The notes beneath the pieces are model-generated. The model had not been told where the DNA came from. It saw only the letters and a program-made list of their open reading frames with translations, and searched no databases. This document shows positions 1-8,844 of a stretch of 64,000 bases of DNA, piece by piece. Origin of the DNA: Cytophagales bacterium UBA2561 (GTDB taxonomy: Bacteria; Bacteroidota; Bacteroidia; Cytophagales; Thermoflexibacteraceae). The stretch is taken from positions 209,959 to 273,958 of the forward strand of contig DDLX01000040.1 of the NCBI GenBank assembly GCA_002340355.1. Reading direction: 5' to 3'. Position 1 is the first letter of the stretch. Each line of letters starts with the position of its first letter. Position numbers and translations under genes: made by a program.

Positions 1-111
1 TGCTTTCTCAAAACACGCTCTAGAAAAAGTGATAATCTTTAATATCTTTGGCAGACTAATTACCAAACATTCATTGGGCGATAGTCATATTGTAGTAAGT
101 AACCCAACAAA

Positions 112-1260
112 ATGGAATTCAAACTTTTCTTTGAAGAAGTATCCGATGAACTGACAGGGCAACGATTTGAGGCGGCAGACTTAGGCAACTTTATCGTTAC
201 TCGATACGAAAATCTCGAAAATACGTCTTTTGATATTGCACTCATTGGCGTAAAAGCATCTTGCAAGCTATTAGCTAGTTCTAAAAATGGAATAGATGAA
301 ATTAGACGCAAGTTTTATCACCTAAAACGAGGAAAGGAAGCACCCAAAATTATTGATTTGGGCAATTTGTATCTTGCTGATACTCCCGAGCAAACCTATG
401 CCCGTATTCGAGAAGTTTGCGAAATGCTGATTCAACATCAAATATTACCTGTTATTTTAGGAACAACCCATGATTTAGATATTGGACAATATCAAGCCTA
501 TGAAGACTTAAATAAATTAGTGTATTTAGCCACTATTGATAATACGGTAGATATTGCCTCTCCCGCCAGTGATGCTGAGCGAAACCATTTGAATACTATT
601 TTGTTGCATCAACCTAATTATTTATTTAGTTTTGGAATTTTGGGATTTCAGGGGTATTTGACCAATGGCGAAAAACTGCGAGTATTTGAAAAATTAAATT
701 TTGATGCTATTAGTGTCGGGCGTATTCGAGCGAATATTTCTGAAATTGAACCTGTGATTCGATCGGCAGATTTGTTGAGTTTTGATATTTCGGCTATTCG
801 TCAAAATGATGTTCCTGCTAGTCCAAAATCAACCCCCTTTGGATTGACAGGTGAAGAAGCAGGGCAAATTTGTTGGTATGCAGGAACAAACGAAAAACTC
901 TCATCTTTAGGGATTTACGGTTATCATGTAGATACGGATACTAAAGATTTTCAGACCGCTTTTGTGATTGCAGTGATGCTTTGGTATTTTATTGAAGGTT
1001 TCTATCATCGCAAAGGTCAGCTAGATTTAGGAGAAAACTTTCATATCAAATATACCGTGCCGATGCCTCAAAATTTTGACCTCATATTTTATAAAAATAA
1101 ACTTTCGGATACATGGTGGTTGGAAGTTCCTGTAGAAGGCAAAAAATCACAAAACTTTGCTCGTCAATGTCTTGTGCCGTGTAGTTACAATGATTTTCAA
1201 CAAGCCAATCAAGGACATTTGCCTGACCGTTGGTTGAAAGGAATGATACGAAAAGGCTAA
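112..1260 (+). CDS. arginase/formimidoylglutamase-family protein, degenerate metal site
   Basis: A 382-residue protein of the ureohydrolase (arginase/agmatinase/formimidoylglutamase) fold. Family-like blocks are GTTHDLDIGQ near residue 117, TIDNTVDI near 143 and SFDISAIRQ near 222. In active ureohydrolases the corresponding blocks read GG(D/S)H, DAHxD and SFDxDxxDP and supply two Mn ions. Here the DAHxD histidine and the second Asp of SFDxD are replaced. The His of the first block and some Asp residues remain. The protein may therefore have altered metal use or no hydrolase activity. Related divergent proteins are often annotated formimidoylglutamase in Bacteroidota. The ATG at 112 is the first in frame after about 50 bases of AT-rich DNA. 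The SDR gene follows after 128 bp and may be co-transcribed. The family call is fairly sure; the reaction is not. Confidence 0.75.
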   Translation: MEFKLFFEEVSDELTGQRFEAADLGNFIVTRYENLENTSFDIALIGVKASCKLLASSKNGIDEIRRKFYHLKRGKEAPKIIDLGNLYLADTPEQTYARIREVCEMLIQHQILPVILGTTHDLDIGQYQAYEDLNKLVYLATIDNTVDIASPASDAERNHLNTILLHQPNYLFSFGILGFQGYLTNGEKLRVFEKLNFDAISVGRIRANISEIEPVIRSADLLSFDISAIRQNDVPASPKSTPFGLTGEEAGQICWYAGTNEKLSSLGIYGYHVDTDTKDFQTAFVIAVMLWYFIEGFYHRKGQLDLGENFHIKYTVPMPQNFDLIFYKNKLSDTWWLEVPVEGKKSQNFARQCLVPCSYNDFQQANQGHLPDRWLKGMIRKG

Positions 1261-1388
1261 TTTTTGATGAAAAAACCTTGAACCCAAGTTTAAAAAGATA
1301 TGTTTTGTAATTTCAAGGAATTTTTTTGTGTACTGAAAATATCACGACACATAAATTAATATTCGATTTTTAATAAATAGAATAAATT

Positions 1389-2084
1389 ATGATTGTTATA
1401 ACGGGCGGAACGAAAGGCATCGGAAGAGCCATTGTTAATAAATTTGCTTCTGAAAAACACCATATTCTTACTTGCGCCAGAAATGAGTCCAACTTGGTCA
1501 AATTGAAGTTCGAACTAGGATTAGAATATGGAACAGAGTATAATTTTATCCAAGCCGACTTATCCAAGCGTGAGGATGTTCAAAAGTTTACTGATTATGT
1601 CAATTCATTTTCTGAAGATATTGATGTGCTGATAAATAACACAGGTGTTTTTATGCCGGGGGCTGTTCATTCCGAACCCGATGGCGCACTTGAGCAAATG
1701 ATAAATACCAACTTATATAGTGCCTATCATGTTACACGTGGAGTCATTCAGAAAATGCTTAAACAGAAGAAAGGACATATTTTCAATATTTGTTCTACCG
1801 CAAGTATTATTCCTTATGTAGATGGTGGTAGTTATTGTATTTCTAAATTTGCGCTTTATGGAATGACAAAAGTTTTGCGGGAAGAAATGAAACCGCATGG
1901 CATCCGAGTCACGGCAGTACTCCCAGGGGCAACTTATACCGATAGTTGGGAAGGTGTCGATTTACCACCCGAACGATTTGTAAAACCTCAAGATGTCGCC
2001 CAAGCCATTTACACCACTTATGCTCTTTCCGAACAATCAGTCATTGAGGAGCTATTAATTCGTCCACAACTTGGTGATATTTAA
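1389..2084 (+). CDS. short-chain dehydrogenase/reductase (SDR)
   Basis: A 231-residue classical SDR, NAD(P)(H)-dependent and predicted cytoplasmic. The cofactor motif TGGTKGIG is at residues 5-12. LINNTG near residue 84 replaces the usual NNAG. The catalytic YCISK places Tyr near 149 and Lys near 153, with the catalytic Ser in the preceding CSTAS stretch. PGATYTD after the active site resembles the usual PG motif. The length is normal for the family. The substrate cannot be read from sequence. It lies between the arginase-like gene and mvaD on the same strand, with only 30 bp to mvaD, so co-transcription is possible, but no pathway link is evident. Confidence 0.88.
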   Translation: MIVITGGTKGIGRAIVNKFASEKHHILTCARNESNLVKLKFELGLEYGTEYNFIQADLSKREDVQKFTDYVNSFSEDIDVLINNTGVFMPGAVHSEPDGALEQMINTNLYSAYHVTRGVIQKMLKQKKGHIFNICSTASIIPYVDGGSYCISKFALYGMTKVLREEMKPHGIRVTAVLPGATYTDSWEGVDLPPERFVKPQDVAQAIYTTYALSEQSVIEELLIRPQLGDI

Positions 2085-2114
2085 CCCAATTCCCAAACTA
2101 CTTTTTCGATAAAA

Positions 2115-3227
2115 ATGAAAAATAAGGTGACTTTTTCTCCATTTAATCCCCCAGATTTACCCGACATCCAAGGGGAAGTCATGTGGCGTAGTCCATCAAA
2201 TATTGCTATTGTCAAATATTGGGGTAAATATGGAGTTCAACTACCACAAAACCCTTCTTTGAGTTTTACTTTATCGAATTCTTATACTGAGACTTCTATT
2301 CACTATCAAACTTTAAAAAATACAACTTCTGATGCTATTCCAGTTCTTGAGTTTTATTTTGAGGGAAAAGAAAATCCTACATTTGCTACCAAAATCGAAA
2401 AATATCTCCAACGTATTTTAGCAGATTTTCCTTTTTTGAAAAACCTTAGATTACGAATTAATTCTTCAAATTCCTTTCCTCATTCGGCTGGAATTGCTTC
2501 TTCGGCTTCGGGAATGAGTGCTTTAGTCTTAGGAATTTGTTCAATTGAGCAAGAACTCAAGCAAAACGCAGGACAAGAAAAACTCAAACAGGCTGATTTT
2601 CTGAGAAAAGCCTCTTATTTTTCTCGTTTAGCTTCGGGAAGTGCTTCTCGTTCAGTATATCCTGAGGCAGCCGTTTGGGGAACTTCAGAAACCGTTTTAG
2701 GTAGCTCAAATGACTATGCTGTCCCTTTTTCAGATTGTTTACCTCCGATTTTTAAGAATTTTCGAGATGATATTTTGATTGTCAGTAAATCGGAAAAAAG
2801 TGTATCCAGTCGAGCAGGTCATGCCCTAATGAATGCCAATCCATACGCCGAAACTCGTTATGCTCATGCCCGAAAAAACTTAACGAATTTAGTGGAAATC
2901 ATCCGATTAGGTGACTTAGAAGGATTTATTAAAATTACGGAAAACGAAGCTTTGACTCTTCACGCCCTAATGATGATGTCTGACCCTTCATTTATTCTTT
3001 TACAGCCCAATACGTTGGCTTTAATCGAAAAAATCAGAGTATTTCGTGCGGAAACTCATCTTCCTATTTGTTTTACGATTGATGCGGGTCCCAATATTCA
3101 TTTGCTTTATCCCGCACAAGTGAGCGAAAAAGTGCAAGATTTTATTCAATCGGAACTACTTTCACTTTGTACCAATCAATATCGGATTGTTGACCAAATG
3201 GGGCAAGGTGCAAAACAACTAATTTAA
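2115..3227 (+). CDS. mvaD: diphosphomevalonate decarboxylase
   Basis: ATP-dependent conversion of mevalonate 5-diphosphate to isopentenyl diphosphate, the last step of the mevalonate pathway, in the cytoplasm. The 370-residue GHMP-superfamily protein has the diagnostic N-terminal SPSNIAIVKYWGKYG, where the Lys binds substrate. It also has the Ser-rich phosphate loop HSAGIASSASGMSAL, a SVSSRAGHALMNANPY segment typical of this enzyme, and the late catalytic TIDAGPNIHLL containing the conserved Asp. The length fits the family. A mevalonate kinase lies 105 bp downstream on the same strand, so two mevalonate-pathway enzymes sit together. A 9-bp hairpin lies between them. Confidence 0.93.
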   Translation: MKNKVTFSPFNPPDLPDIQGEVMWRSPSNIAIVKYWGKYGVQLPQNPSLSFTLSNSYTETSIHYQTLKNTTSDAIPVLEFYFEGKENPTFATKIEKYLQRILADFPFLKNLRLRINSSNSFPHSAGIASSASGMSALVLGICSIEQELKQNAGQEKLKQADFLRKASYFSRLASGSASRSVYPEAAVWGTSETVLGSSNDYAVPFSDCLPPIFKNFRDDILIVSKSEKSVSSRAGHALMNANPYAETRYAHARKNLTNLVEIIRLGDLEGFIKITENEALTLHALMMMSDPSFILLQPNTLALIEKIRVFRAETHLPICFTIDAGPNIHLLYPAQVSEKVQDFIQSELLSLCTNQYRIVDQMGQGAKQLI

Positions 3228-3264
3228 TAACTACATAAAGAAACTGACTTTAAAATATTTCAAT

Positions 3265-3294
3265 CCCTCATAGCTTTTTTCAGTCCTATGAGGG
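3265..3294 (+). terminator. hairpin between mvaD and mevalonate kinase gene
   Basis: CCCTCATAG (3265-3273) can pair with CTATGAGGG (3286-3294) across a 12-base loop that is itself T-rich. No long T run follows the stem on the + strand, so it may be an attenuator or an mRNA-stabilising stem rather than a true terminator. Confidence 0.4.
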
Positions 3295-3332
3295 GCTAAA
3301 AATTTAGATATACCTCGAAACCCAAAACACCA

Positions 3333-4280
3333 ATGACCAACGGTTCCCCTTCCTTTTGTTCCAAGATTTTATTATTTGGAGAATATAGTATCATTATTCA
3401 TTCAAAGGCTTTGACTGTCCCCTACGACTTATTCGAAGGGCGGCTACTTTTACGAAATATTACCGATAATAGCAAAGGTATCCAACAATCTAACCGAGAA
3501 TTAGAAGCCTTCTCGGAATATCTCAAGCTCAAGCTCGAAAACAATGAACTTAGTGCAGACTTTGACACGACCTCTTTAGATTTTGATATTGCTCAAGGAC
3601 TTTATTTTCAGTCTAATATCCCTCAAGGCTTTGGGGTCGGAAGCTCTGGCGCATTGACCGCCGCCCTCTACGAACGCTATGTCGACGATAAAATTCAAGT
3701 CAATGGGACACCCAATAATGAGGTGATTTTGAAGCTTAAAAAAGTTTTTGGAGAAATGGAATCACATTTTCATGGTTCAAGTTCAGGAGCTGATCCTTTG
3801 AGTTGTTACCTCAGAAAACCCTTACTTTTTCGCTCCAAAACCCAAATTGAAGCCACATCAATTCCTGATTATTCCGCAGGAAATGGAGCTGTTTTTTTGT
3901 TAAATACGGCTCGTCCTCGCAAGACTGAACCCTTAGTCAATTTATTTTTGGAGAAATGTCGGCATCAAAGTTTTTTAGAATTGTGCCAAAAAGAATTGAT
4001 TATTTATAATGATAATTGTATTGAAGCCTTTCTAAATGCTGAGCATACAAAATTATTTGAAAATCTAACTTTAATTTCTCAGTTTCAAATTCAATATTTT
4101 CAGCCTATGATTCCGACTTTGTTTCGACAAGCATGGAAAGAAGGCTTAGAATCAGGACTTTATACCTTAAAGCTTTGCGGAGCAGGAGGAGGGGGATTTA
4201 TCTTAGGATTTACCCAAAATTTCCGTGAAACTCGTAAAATGTTACGGAATTACCCAATTCGGATGGTTTATCGGATCTGA
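3333..4280 (+). CDS. mevalonate kinase-like GHMP kinase
   Basis: A 315-residue GHMP kinase predicted to phosphorylate mevalonate in isoprenoid synthesis. It begins with the family signature SKILLFGEYSII (residues 9-20). The ATP-binding glycine/serine loop PQGFGVGSSGALTAA is near residue 98. The C-terminal GHMP motif LCGAGGGGFILGF is near 285. The LLFGEYS block is the mevalonate-kinase version of the GHMP N-terminal motif, and the position next to mvaD supports that substrate. Phosphomevalonate kinase is a less likely alternative. The ATG at 3333 is used because it directly precedes the SKILLFGEY block. Confidence 0.87.
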   Translation: MTNGSPSFCSKILLFGEYSIIIHSKALTVPYDLFEGRLLLRNITDNSKGIQQSNRELEAFSEYLKLKLENNELSADFDTTSLDFDIAQGLYFQSNIPQGFGVGSSGALTAALYERYVDDKIQVNGTPNNEVILKLKKVFGEMESHFHGSSSGADPLSCYLRKPLLFRSKTQIEATSIPDYSAGNGAVFLLNTARPRKTEPLVNLFLEKCRHQSFLELCQKELIIYNDNCIEAFLNAEHTKLFENLTLISQFQIQYFQPMIPTLFRQAWKEGLESGLYTLKLCGAGGGGFILGFTQNFRETRKMLRNYPIRMVYRI

Positions 4281-4343
4281 GTTAAATATTTCCATTTTAC
4301 CTACTTAAGACTTTTGCTTTGCCGTTAGCTATATTTCCATAGT

Positions 4344-4649
4344 CTACTGGTTTTCAGTATCTTCATTCGATGGAAGTAGGTCAACCAATCTTTGATGAAG
4401 TTCAGTTTCGAGTGCCAAAATTTCACGGAGGGCTTCGGTATCAGTATAATTTCCCTGCATAACTTCTTCATCTTCAATTCCTAAAACCGCCAAAATTTCA
4501 TCCAAACGTTTTAGGGTAACTTCAAATTTTCCACTTTCTAAATTCGAATAAGCAGGTGCAGAAATTCCCAGCTTTTCCGCAATTTCTTTCTGCGAAAGTC
4601 CTTGACTTTTTCGGCTATTTTTTATGATTTTTAATAGTTTATTTTTCAT
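4344..4649 (-). CDS. XRE-family helix-turn-helix regulator
   Basis: A 101-residue DNA-binding protein. Residues 1-62 form a Cro/C1-type HTH with SQGLSQKEIAEKLGIS as helices 2-3 and YSNLESGKFEVTLKRLDEI as the recognition and following helices. The acidic C-terminal tail (about 40 residues) has no recognised domain. No adjacent toxin gene is visible, so an antitoxin role is not supported. It runs convergent to the mevalonate kinase gene. A palindromic repeat copy lies directly upstream of it. Confidence 0.8.
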   Translation of the reverse strand: MKNKLLKIIKNSRKSQGLSQKEIAEKLGISAPAYSNLESGKFEVTLKRLDEILAVLGIEDEEVMQGNYTDTEALREILALETELHQRLVDLLPSNEDTENQ

Positions 4650-4676
4650 TTAAATATTTGTACTTCATCAAAAAAA

Positions 4677-4822
4677 CACTCTACCCTCCTAAAATTCTAT
4701 TGATTTACAAATCATTCATTATCATTGAGATAAAACCAAATTTAATTTTTCCATAGCAGTGGGTTTTAAATAATTTTAATACTAATATATTTTATAAATT
4801 ATTCTTAGTAGGGTAGGGTGTC
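4677..4822. repeat. MITE-like intergenic repeat, copy 1
   Basis: A roughly 145-bp AT-rich element with imperfect terminal inverted repeats. The left end reads ACTCTACCCTCCTAAAATT and the right end, read on the other strand, ACACCCTACCCTACTAAGAA. The interior holds AATTTTTCCATAGCAGTGGG followed by TTTAAATAATTTTAATACTA, shared almost word for word with the copy at 32611-32783. The right arm of the central palindrome is missing here. No coding capacity. Confidence 0.65.
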
Positions 4823-4862
4823 TTCAAATACCAACAAATATTGAATCATATTCAAGTTAATA

Positions 4863-5267
4863 CTACTTCTTAGCGGAAAGTTGGTCTAATATTTTATATA
4901 GTTTATCTTTTTCTTCTCTCAAAAGAAGATTTTGTTCCTCTAATCTTTTTATTTCTTCTTCTTTTTGCTTTAATAAACTAAAGTTATCATCGTGTTTTTC
5001 AGTATTTTCATTAATTTCCTCCAAACTTTTATTTTCTGAAATCAACCAATAAATCTCACTACTATTAAAAACTTTTGATATTTTTTGAAATATTTTAAAA
5101 CTTGGCTTAGACTTTACACCATCTTTTTTACCTTTTATAATATAATGTATTGTAGTAGGATTAACCCCTATTTTTATTGAAAATGAGTTTACATTATAAC
5201 CGTGTGAATTTATTAAATACTGTAATTTCTCACCTATACTTATAATATTTTTACTATTTTCATTCAA
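4863..5267 (-). CDS. XRE-type HTH protein with C-terminal coiled coil
   Basis: A 134-residue protein. Residues 10-65 form an HTH_XRE-like domain (GYNVNSFSIKIGVNPTTIHY, with YIIKGKKDG following). Residues about 85-130 form a highly charged coiled coil rich in E and K with leucine heptads (EEEIKRLEEQNLLLREEKDK), a likely dimerisation arm. This layout is common for small Bacteroidota regulators near accessory DNA. Codon use is very AT-rich. The target is unknown. It is separated from the other XRE gene by repeat copy 1. Confidence 0.72.
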   Translation of the reverse strand: MNENSKNIISIGEKLQYLINSHGYNVNSFSIKIGVNPTTIHYIIKGKKDGVKSKPSFKIFQKISKVFNSSEIYWLISENKSLEEINENTEKHDDNFSLLKQKEEEIKRLEEQNLLLREEKDKLYKILDQLSAKK

Positions 5268-5426
5268 AACATTTAATATTTTAGATTTGATTTTGTTAAA
5301 AATTTTTAATATGTTTGTAGCACAAAAATTAAGAGTTTAACTTTTAGAAAAGTACACTTTAGACTTCCAACAAGTCTTTTCACTGAAACTCTAAAACCAA
5401 AGTTACAAATACAAATTTTTAAAGTT

Positions 5427-5675
5427 ATGAAAACTGAAAATAACCCCTCATTCAACAAAGACTTTTTAGAGTTTTTGAAATTGTACCAATCCGAAAATTT
5501 TGCAGAACTTTTGCATGATGCCCTATTTATTTTGTCAGTAGATGAGGGTTCGCCTGAAGAGTTTAAACGACCTATCGCAGATGCACTTTATGCAGTACGT
5601 CATGGATTGAATCTACTGCAAACCAAATATTTACCATCTGAAAAATGGGTAGAAAACTGTAAGGGGAAGGCTTAA
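5427..5675 (+). CDS. small hypothetical protein
   Basis: An 82-residue soluble protein of no recognised family. It is rich in aromatic and acidic residues and is predicted largely helical (FLEFLKLYQSENFAELLHDA, then DALYAVRHGLNLL). No signal peptide or membrane segment. It stands alone between an XRE gene on the opposite strand and a repeat element. A clean ATG start and amphipathic helices make a real gene plausible but unproven. Confidence 0.5.
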   Translation: MKTENNPSFNKDFLEFLKLYQSENFAELLHDALFILSVDEGSPEEFKRPIADALYAVRHGLNLLQTKYLPSEKWVENCKGKA

Positions 5676-5850
5676 ATGAGAAAATAATTCTATAATTTAT
5701 TAATGATTCTCCGCAAAGCCTTATTGATTTTATTACAATTAAATATTCTCCAATATTAGTTTCTTCTAAATCTGTTACTAAAGGCTTTAATTTTGAGTTT
5801 CTTAGTACCATATATCTAAAGTTTCTTTTATGAAATAATAAAATACAATT

Positions 5851-6013
5851 CCTATACTACGAAAAAGTTTACAACCCATAATTTGTTTTTCCGCAGCGAT
5901 GGGTTTGCAAACCCATCGCTATAGAAAGAAGACTTTTTAGCCTAATAAATAGGCTTTTAGATAGTTTTATCACTAATATATTTCTATAAATCATTTTTAG
6001 TAGGGCAGAGTAC
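5851..6013. repeat. MITE-like intergenic repeat, copy 2, with 26-bp perfect palindrome
   Basis: The centre (5895-5920) is a perfect 26-bp palindrome, arms AGCGATGGGTTTG and CAAACCCATCGCT, flanked by TTTTTCC on the left and ATAGAAA on the right. The right end AAATCATTTTTAGTAGGGC (to about 6007), followed by AGAGT, matches the right terminus of copies 1 and 3. The left terminus is poorly conserved, so the left boundary is approximate. It fills the gap between 5676 and the pullulanase gene. Confidence 0.6.
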
Positions 6014-6026
6014 ACAATTCCAAAAA

Positions 6027-8726
6027 TCAAATATCCGTTTTCATCCACACTTTAAACGACCCTGTTGCCACTCCTAAATCGTAGTGTTTTCCTCCCTCAA
6101 TTCTTACATATTGTTCCAAATCCGTTACTCCAAATTCATAGTCGAATTCATTTTGATTCCCGATTAGTCGCCACTTGCCTTCAGGGAAGCAAACCTGATG
6201 AAACCACGCATCGTGATCATCAACATTAATCAGAACCAGTATTTTCTTATCGACCAAATACCCTAACAAATGCCGATTTTCAGGTTCAATAAATTGATAA
6301 TAATCATCGGAAACGGATTCGGCTTGTCGAAAAATTTTCCCATATTTACTAAGTCGAAATTTATTCAATCCTTGCCAGAAAAGGTACATTCCTCGATAAT
6401 TGCACCAAATATCTTTTTGCTCAATGGTTTTGCCTACATTTTCCCAAATAAATTGATTGGGAGTCCGTAAATTATAGGTATCTCGTTTGCCATGAATATG
6501 AATTTGAGCTTTCTCTAAGAAAGGTAATTCTTTGATAATACCTTCCATATCTCCAAGTCCTTTACTCCGCAAAATTTCCGTTCCTCCGTGCGTAACAATG
6601 GGACCCAATGTCGTATAAAGTAAAACGGCTGCAATCTTAATTCGTTCTTCTTCAACACCATAGCGACCATCCCGATTAAATTTTGCAAAGCGGTCAGCCA
6701 AAGCCCAATTATCGTGAATATCCAAATAACTGATGCCACTCAGAGGAGTTTTATCCTCCCAAAACTTATTGGCAAGTGCCTGTTTAACTTCCTCTCTTTG
6801 GTCAGGATTTCCACCTGCAAAACCTCTATCAAACTTTTTATTACGTGGAGTTCCTGTATGTCCTTTATAAGCATTCCGAGCCGCATCTTGAAAAAACATA
6901 ATTGGGGCATCGTGTTTATACCAATCCCATGATGGATTGGCTTCAAAATCGGGGTCAGTCGAATCAATCCAAGGCTCACCATAAATAATAATATCCTCAC
7001 CAAGAGCTTGACGTAAGGCTTTAAGTGTCTGTTTATCAACTTGTCCAGCTAAATCAATTCGAAATCCGTCCACTCCAAACTCTTCGATAAAATGCTTACA
7101 TTGATCAATTAACCACCGTTGTACCATTGGTCGCTCTTCGGTTTTAATTTCATTTCCATATCCACCGAGATGTTTGAAATTTTTGGTACGATAATAATAA
7201 AGTTTATCAATCGCATTAAAATGAAAAAAATGATAAGCTTCATCCATATTCTCGCCCGAATGATTCGGTACAATATCAATAATGACAGCAATATTTTTAT
7301 CGTGAAATGCCTGTACTAAATCTCGAAATTGTTCCCGTTGTGCGCCATATTCGGTATTTTTTTGACGATAACGAGTTTCAACCGCAAAAGCATGAGTAGT
7401 TCGATAACCCCATTGATAGTTTTCTTCGGCAATGCCTAATTTTTGCATCATGGGGTCATTTTCGAATAATTCTTTCCATTTTTTCGTAGGATAATGCAAA
7501 TATTCTTGTACAGGCATTAAGTGCAACACATTAATTCCTAAATCTATCAAATAATCAAAGCCAATCTTGAAACCTTCCTTATTTCGTAACTTGGGTTTGG
7601 TCATGGCAGGAATAGTGCCTTTTTCTGACTTTTCAACAGGTAATAAATCTGTAAAATCTTGAATATGAACTTCATAAGCAATTATATCTTCATGCTTGGG
7701 AATTCCATTTTTGAGTGGAGTTGCAGGCTTAGTGCGTTCCCAAACTCGACATTTTCCCCATGTATCGACCACTACACGAGCATAAGGGTCAGAAATATGA
7801 ATTGGATTGGATTCATAAAAGTAATTTCCCTTCTCGACAGCCCCATGAACCGTATAATCGTAATAAATACCGTGCAAATTTCCTTCTACTACGGTTTCCC
7901 AAACTCCATTTTGATCTTCGGCTAATTCAATAACTTCATAATAATCAGTACTTTCTGGTTCCTCATATAAATATAAACGTACCGAAGTAGCTCGAGGAGC
8001 AAAAAGTCGAAAAACCGTAAAATTTCCATCATCAATAACATTTGCACCTAATTCTTTATCCGAATATAATTCTCGGAACCAACCATCATACGCACAATGA
8101 GTAATTAGGCTTCGAGATGGAATAGATAGGAAATAAGCCCGTTTTAAATCCAAATTTTTGGCAGGAACAACTAAAAAATTTTCTTCCGTATTGGGTAAAA
8201 CTGCCTGAATTTCATACTCTTGCCCTGAGGAATCATGTAAAGTATAAAACTCAGGTGAAAGAGGGCGTTCAAATCCATCCACAGTTGCCCAAATACTCCG
8301 AGGACGTTTGAGTTCAGCCTTGAAAACTAGAGGTAAGTTTTCAGAGATAATAGTTAAATTTCCATTTTGATAATTTGGTGCATGAAGCGGGTGTCTCCAT
8401 TCAGAAATTTTTTCTCCTGTCTCTTCCTCTATATATTCTACCTTAAATTTAAACTCCGTATAGCCCGGGACAATGTGTGTATCAATATTATCACACACTA
8501 GCATCCAAATCAATTTATCTGTATCCATAGGTTGCAATTCCCACTTTTCTCGTTCTTCTTCAATCCACCAATTTCGGAAAGTACCTGTTAGAATAATACT
8601 TTGAGGTTGGACTTTATAAAGACGAGTATCGAATAGAAAATAAGTGAGATTATTACGAAGTGCATACCCCATAAGTAACTCATTATCAGTAATTCCATCA
8701 ATAGGATTAGAAAGTTCCATCAACAA
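6027..8726 (-). CDS. pullulanase-like GH13 alpha-glucan debranching enzyme
   Basis: An 899-residue GH13 alpha-amylase-superfamily protein, probably an alpha-1,6-glucan (pullulan/glycogen) hydrolase. N-terminal beta-sandwich regions (about residues 1-330) look like carbohydrate-binding and CBM48-type domains. The TIM barrel follows. Motifs are EVHIQDFT near 350, YQWGYRTTHAF near 430 (compare YNWGYDP of type I pullulanases), DIVPNHSGE near 490, the nucleophile in DGFRIDLAGQ near 557, the acid/base in IIYGEPW near 582, and the third carboxylate in YLDIHDNW near 670. No signal peptide is seen, so it is likely cytoplasmic and acts on storage glycogen or imported glucans. The residues needed for catalysis are present. 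Related debranching or branching functions cannot be fully excluded. Confidence 0.88.
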   Translation of the reverse strand: MLMELSNPIDGITDNELLMGYALRNNLTYFLFDTRLYKVQPQSIILTGTFRNWWIEEEREKWELQPMDTDKLIWMLVCDNIDTHIVPGYTEFKFKVEYIEEETGEKISEWRHPLHAPNYQNGNLTIISENLPLVFKAELKRPRSIWATVDGFERPLSPEFYTLHDSSGQEYEIQAVLPNTEENFLVVPAKNLDLKRAYFLSIPSRSLITHCAYDGWFRELYSDKELGANVIDDGNFTVFRLFAPRATSVRLYLYEEPESTDYYEVIELAEDQNGVWETVVEGNLHGIYYDYTVHGAVEKGNYFYESNPIHISDPYARVVVDTWGKCRVWERTKPATPLKNGIPKHEDIIAYEVHIQDFTDLLPVEKSEKGTIPAMTKPKLRNKEGFKIGFDYLIDLGINVLHLMPVQEYLHYPTKKWKELFENDPMMQKLGIAEENYQWGYRTTHAFAVETRYRQKNTEYGAQREQFRDLVQAFHDKNIAVIIDIVPNHSGENMDEAYHFFHFNAIDKLYYYRTKNFKHLGGYGNEIKTEERPMVQRWLIDQCKHFIEEFGVDGFRIDLAGQVDKQTLKALRQALGEDIIIYGEPWIDSTDPDFEANPSWDWYKHDAPIMFFQDAARNAYKGHTGTPRNKKFDRGFAGGNPDQREEVKQALANKFWEDKTPLSGISYLDIHDNWALADRFAKFNRDGRYGVEEERIKIAAVLLYTTLGPIVTHGGTEILRSKGLGDMEGIIKELPFLEKAQIHIHGKRDTYNLRTPNQFIWENVGKTIEQKDIWCNYRGMYLFWQGLNKFRLSKYGKIFRQAESVSDDYYQFIEPENRHLLGYLVDKKILVLINVDDHDAWFHQVCFPEGKWRLIGNQNEFDYEFGVTDLEQYVRIEGGKHYDLGVATGSFKVWMKTDI

Positions 8727-8844
8727 TATGAATTAGGTAGAAAATGGATATTTTGTTGGCAATATACGTCAATTGAGTAATTCTTTGGTCAAGATAATGC
8801 TATTTTTATACAAAGAAATAAACTTAAAAGATAATCAGAGTACT

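Noticed and set aside
4344..5267. Prophage or toxin-antitoxin module suggested by two XRE genes
   Set aside because: No integrase, structural phage gene or adjacent toxin frame is present.
5572..5811. A 79-codon - strand frame
   Set aside because: It overlaps the better-supported 82-residue gene on the + strand and has no domain, signal or promoter.
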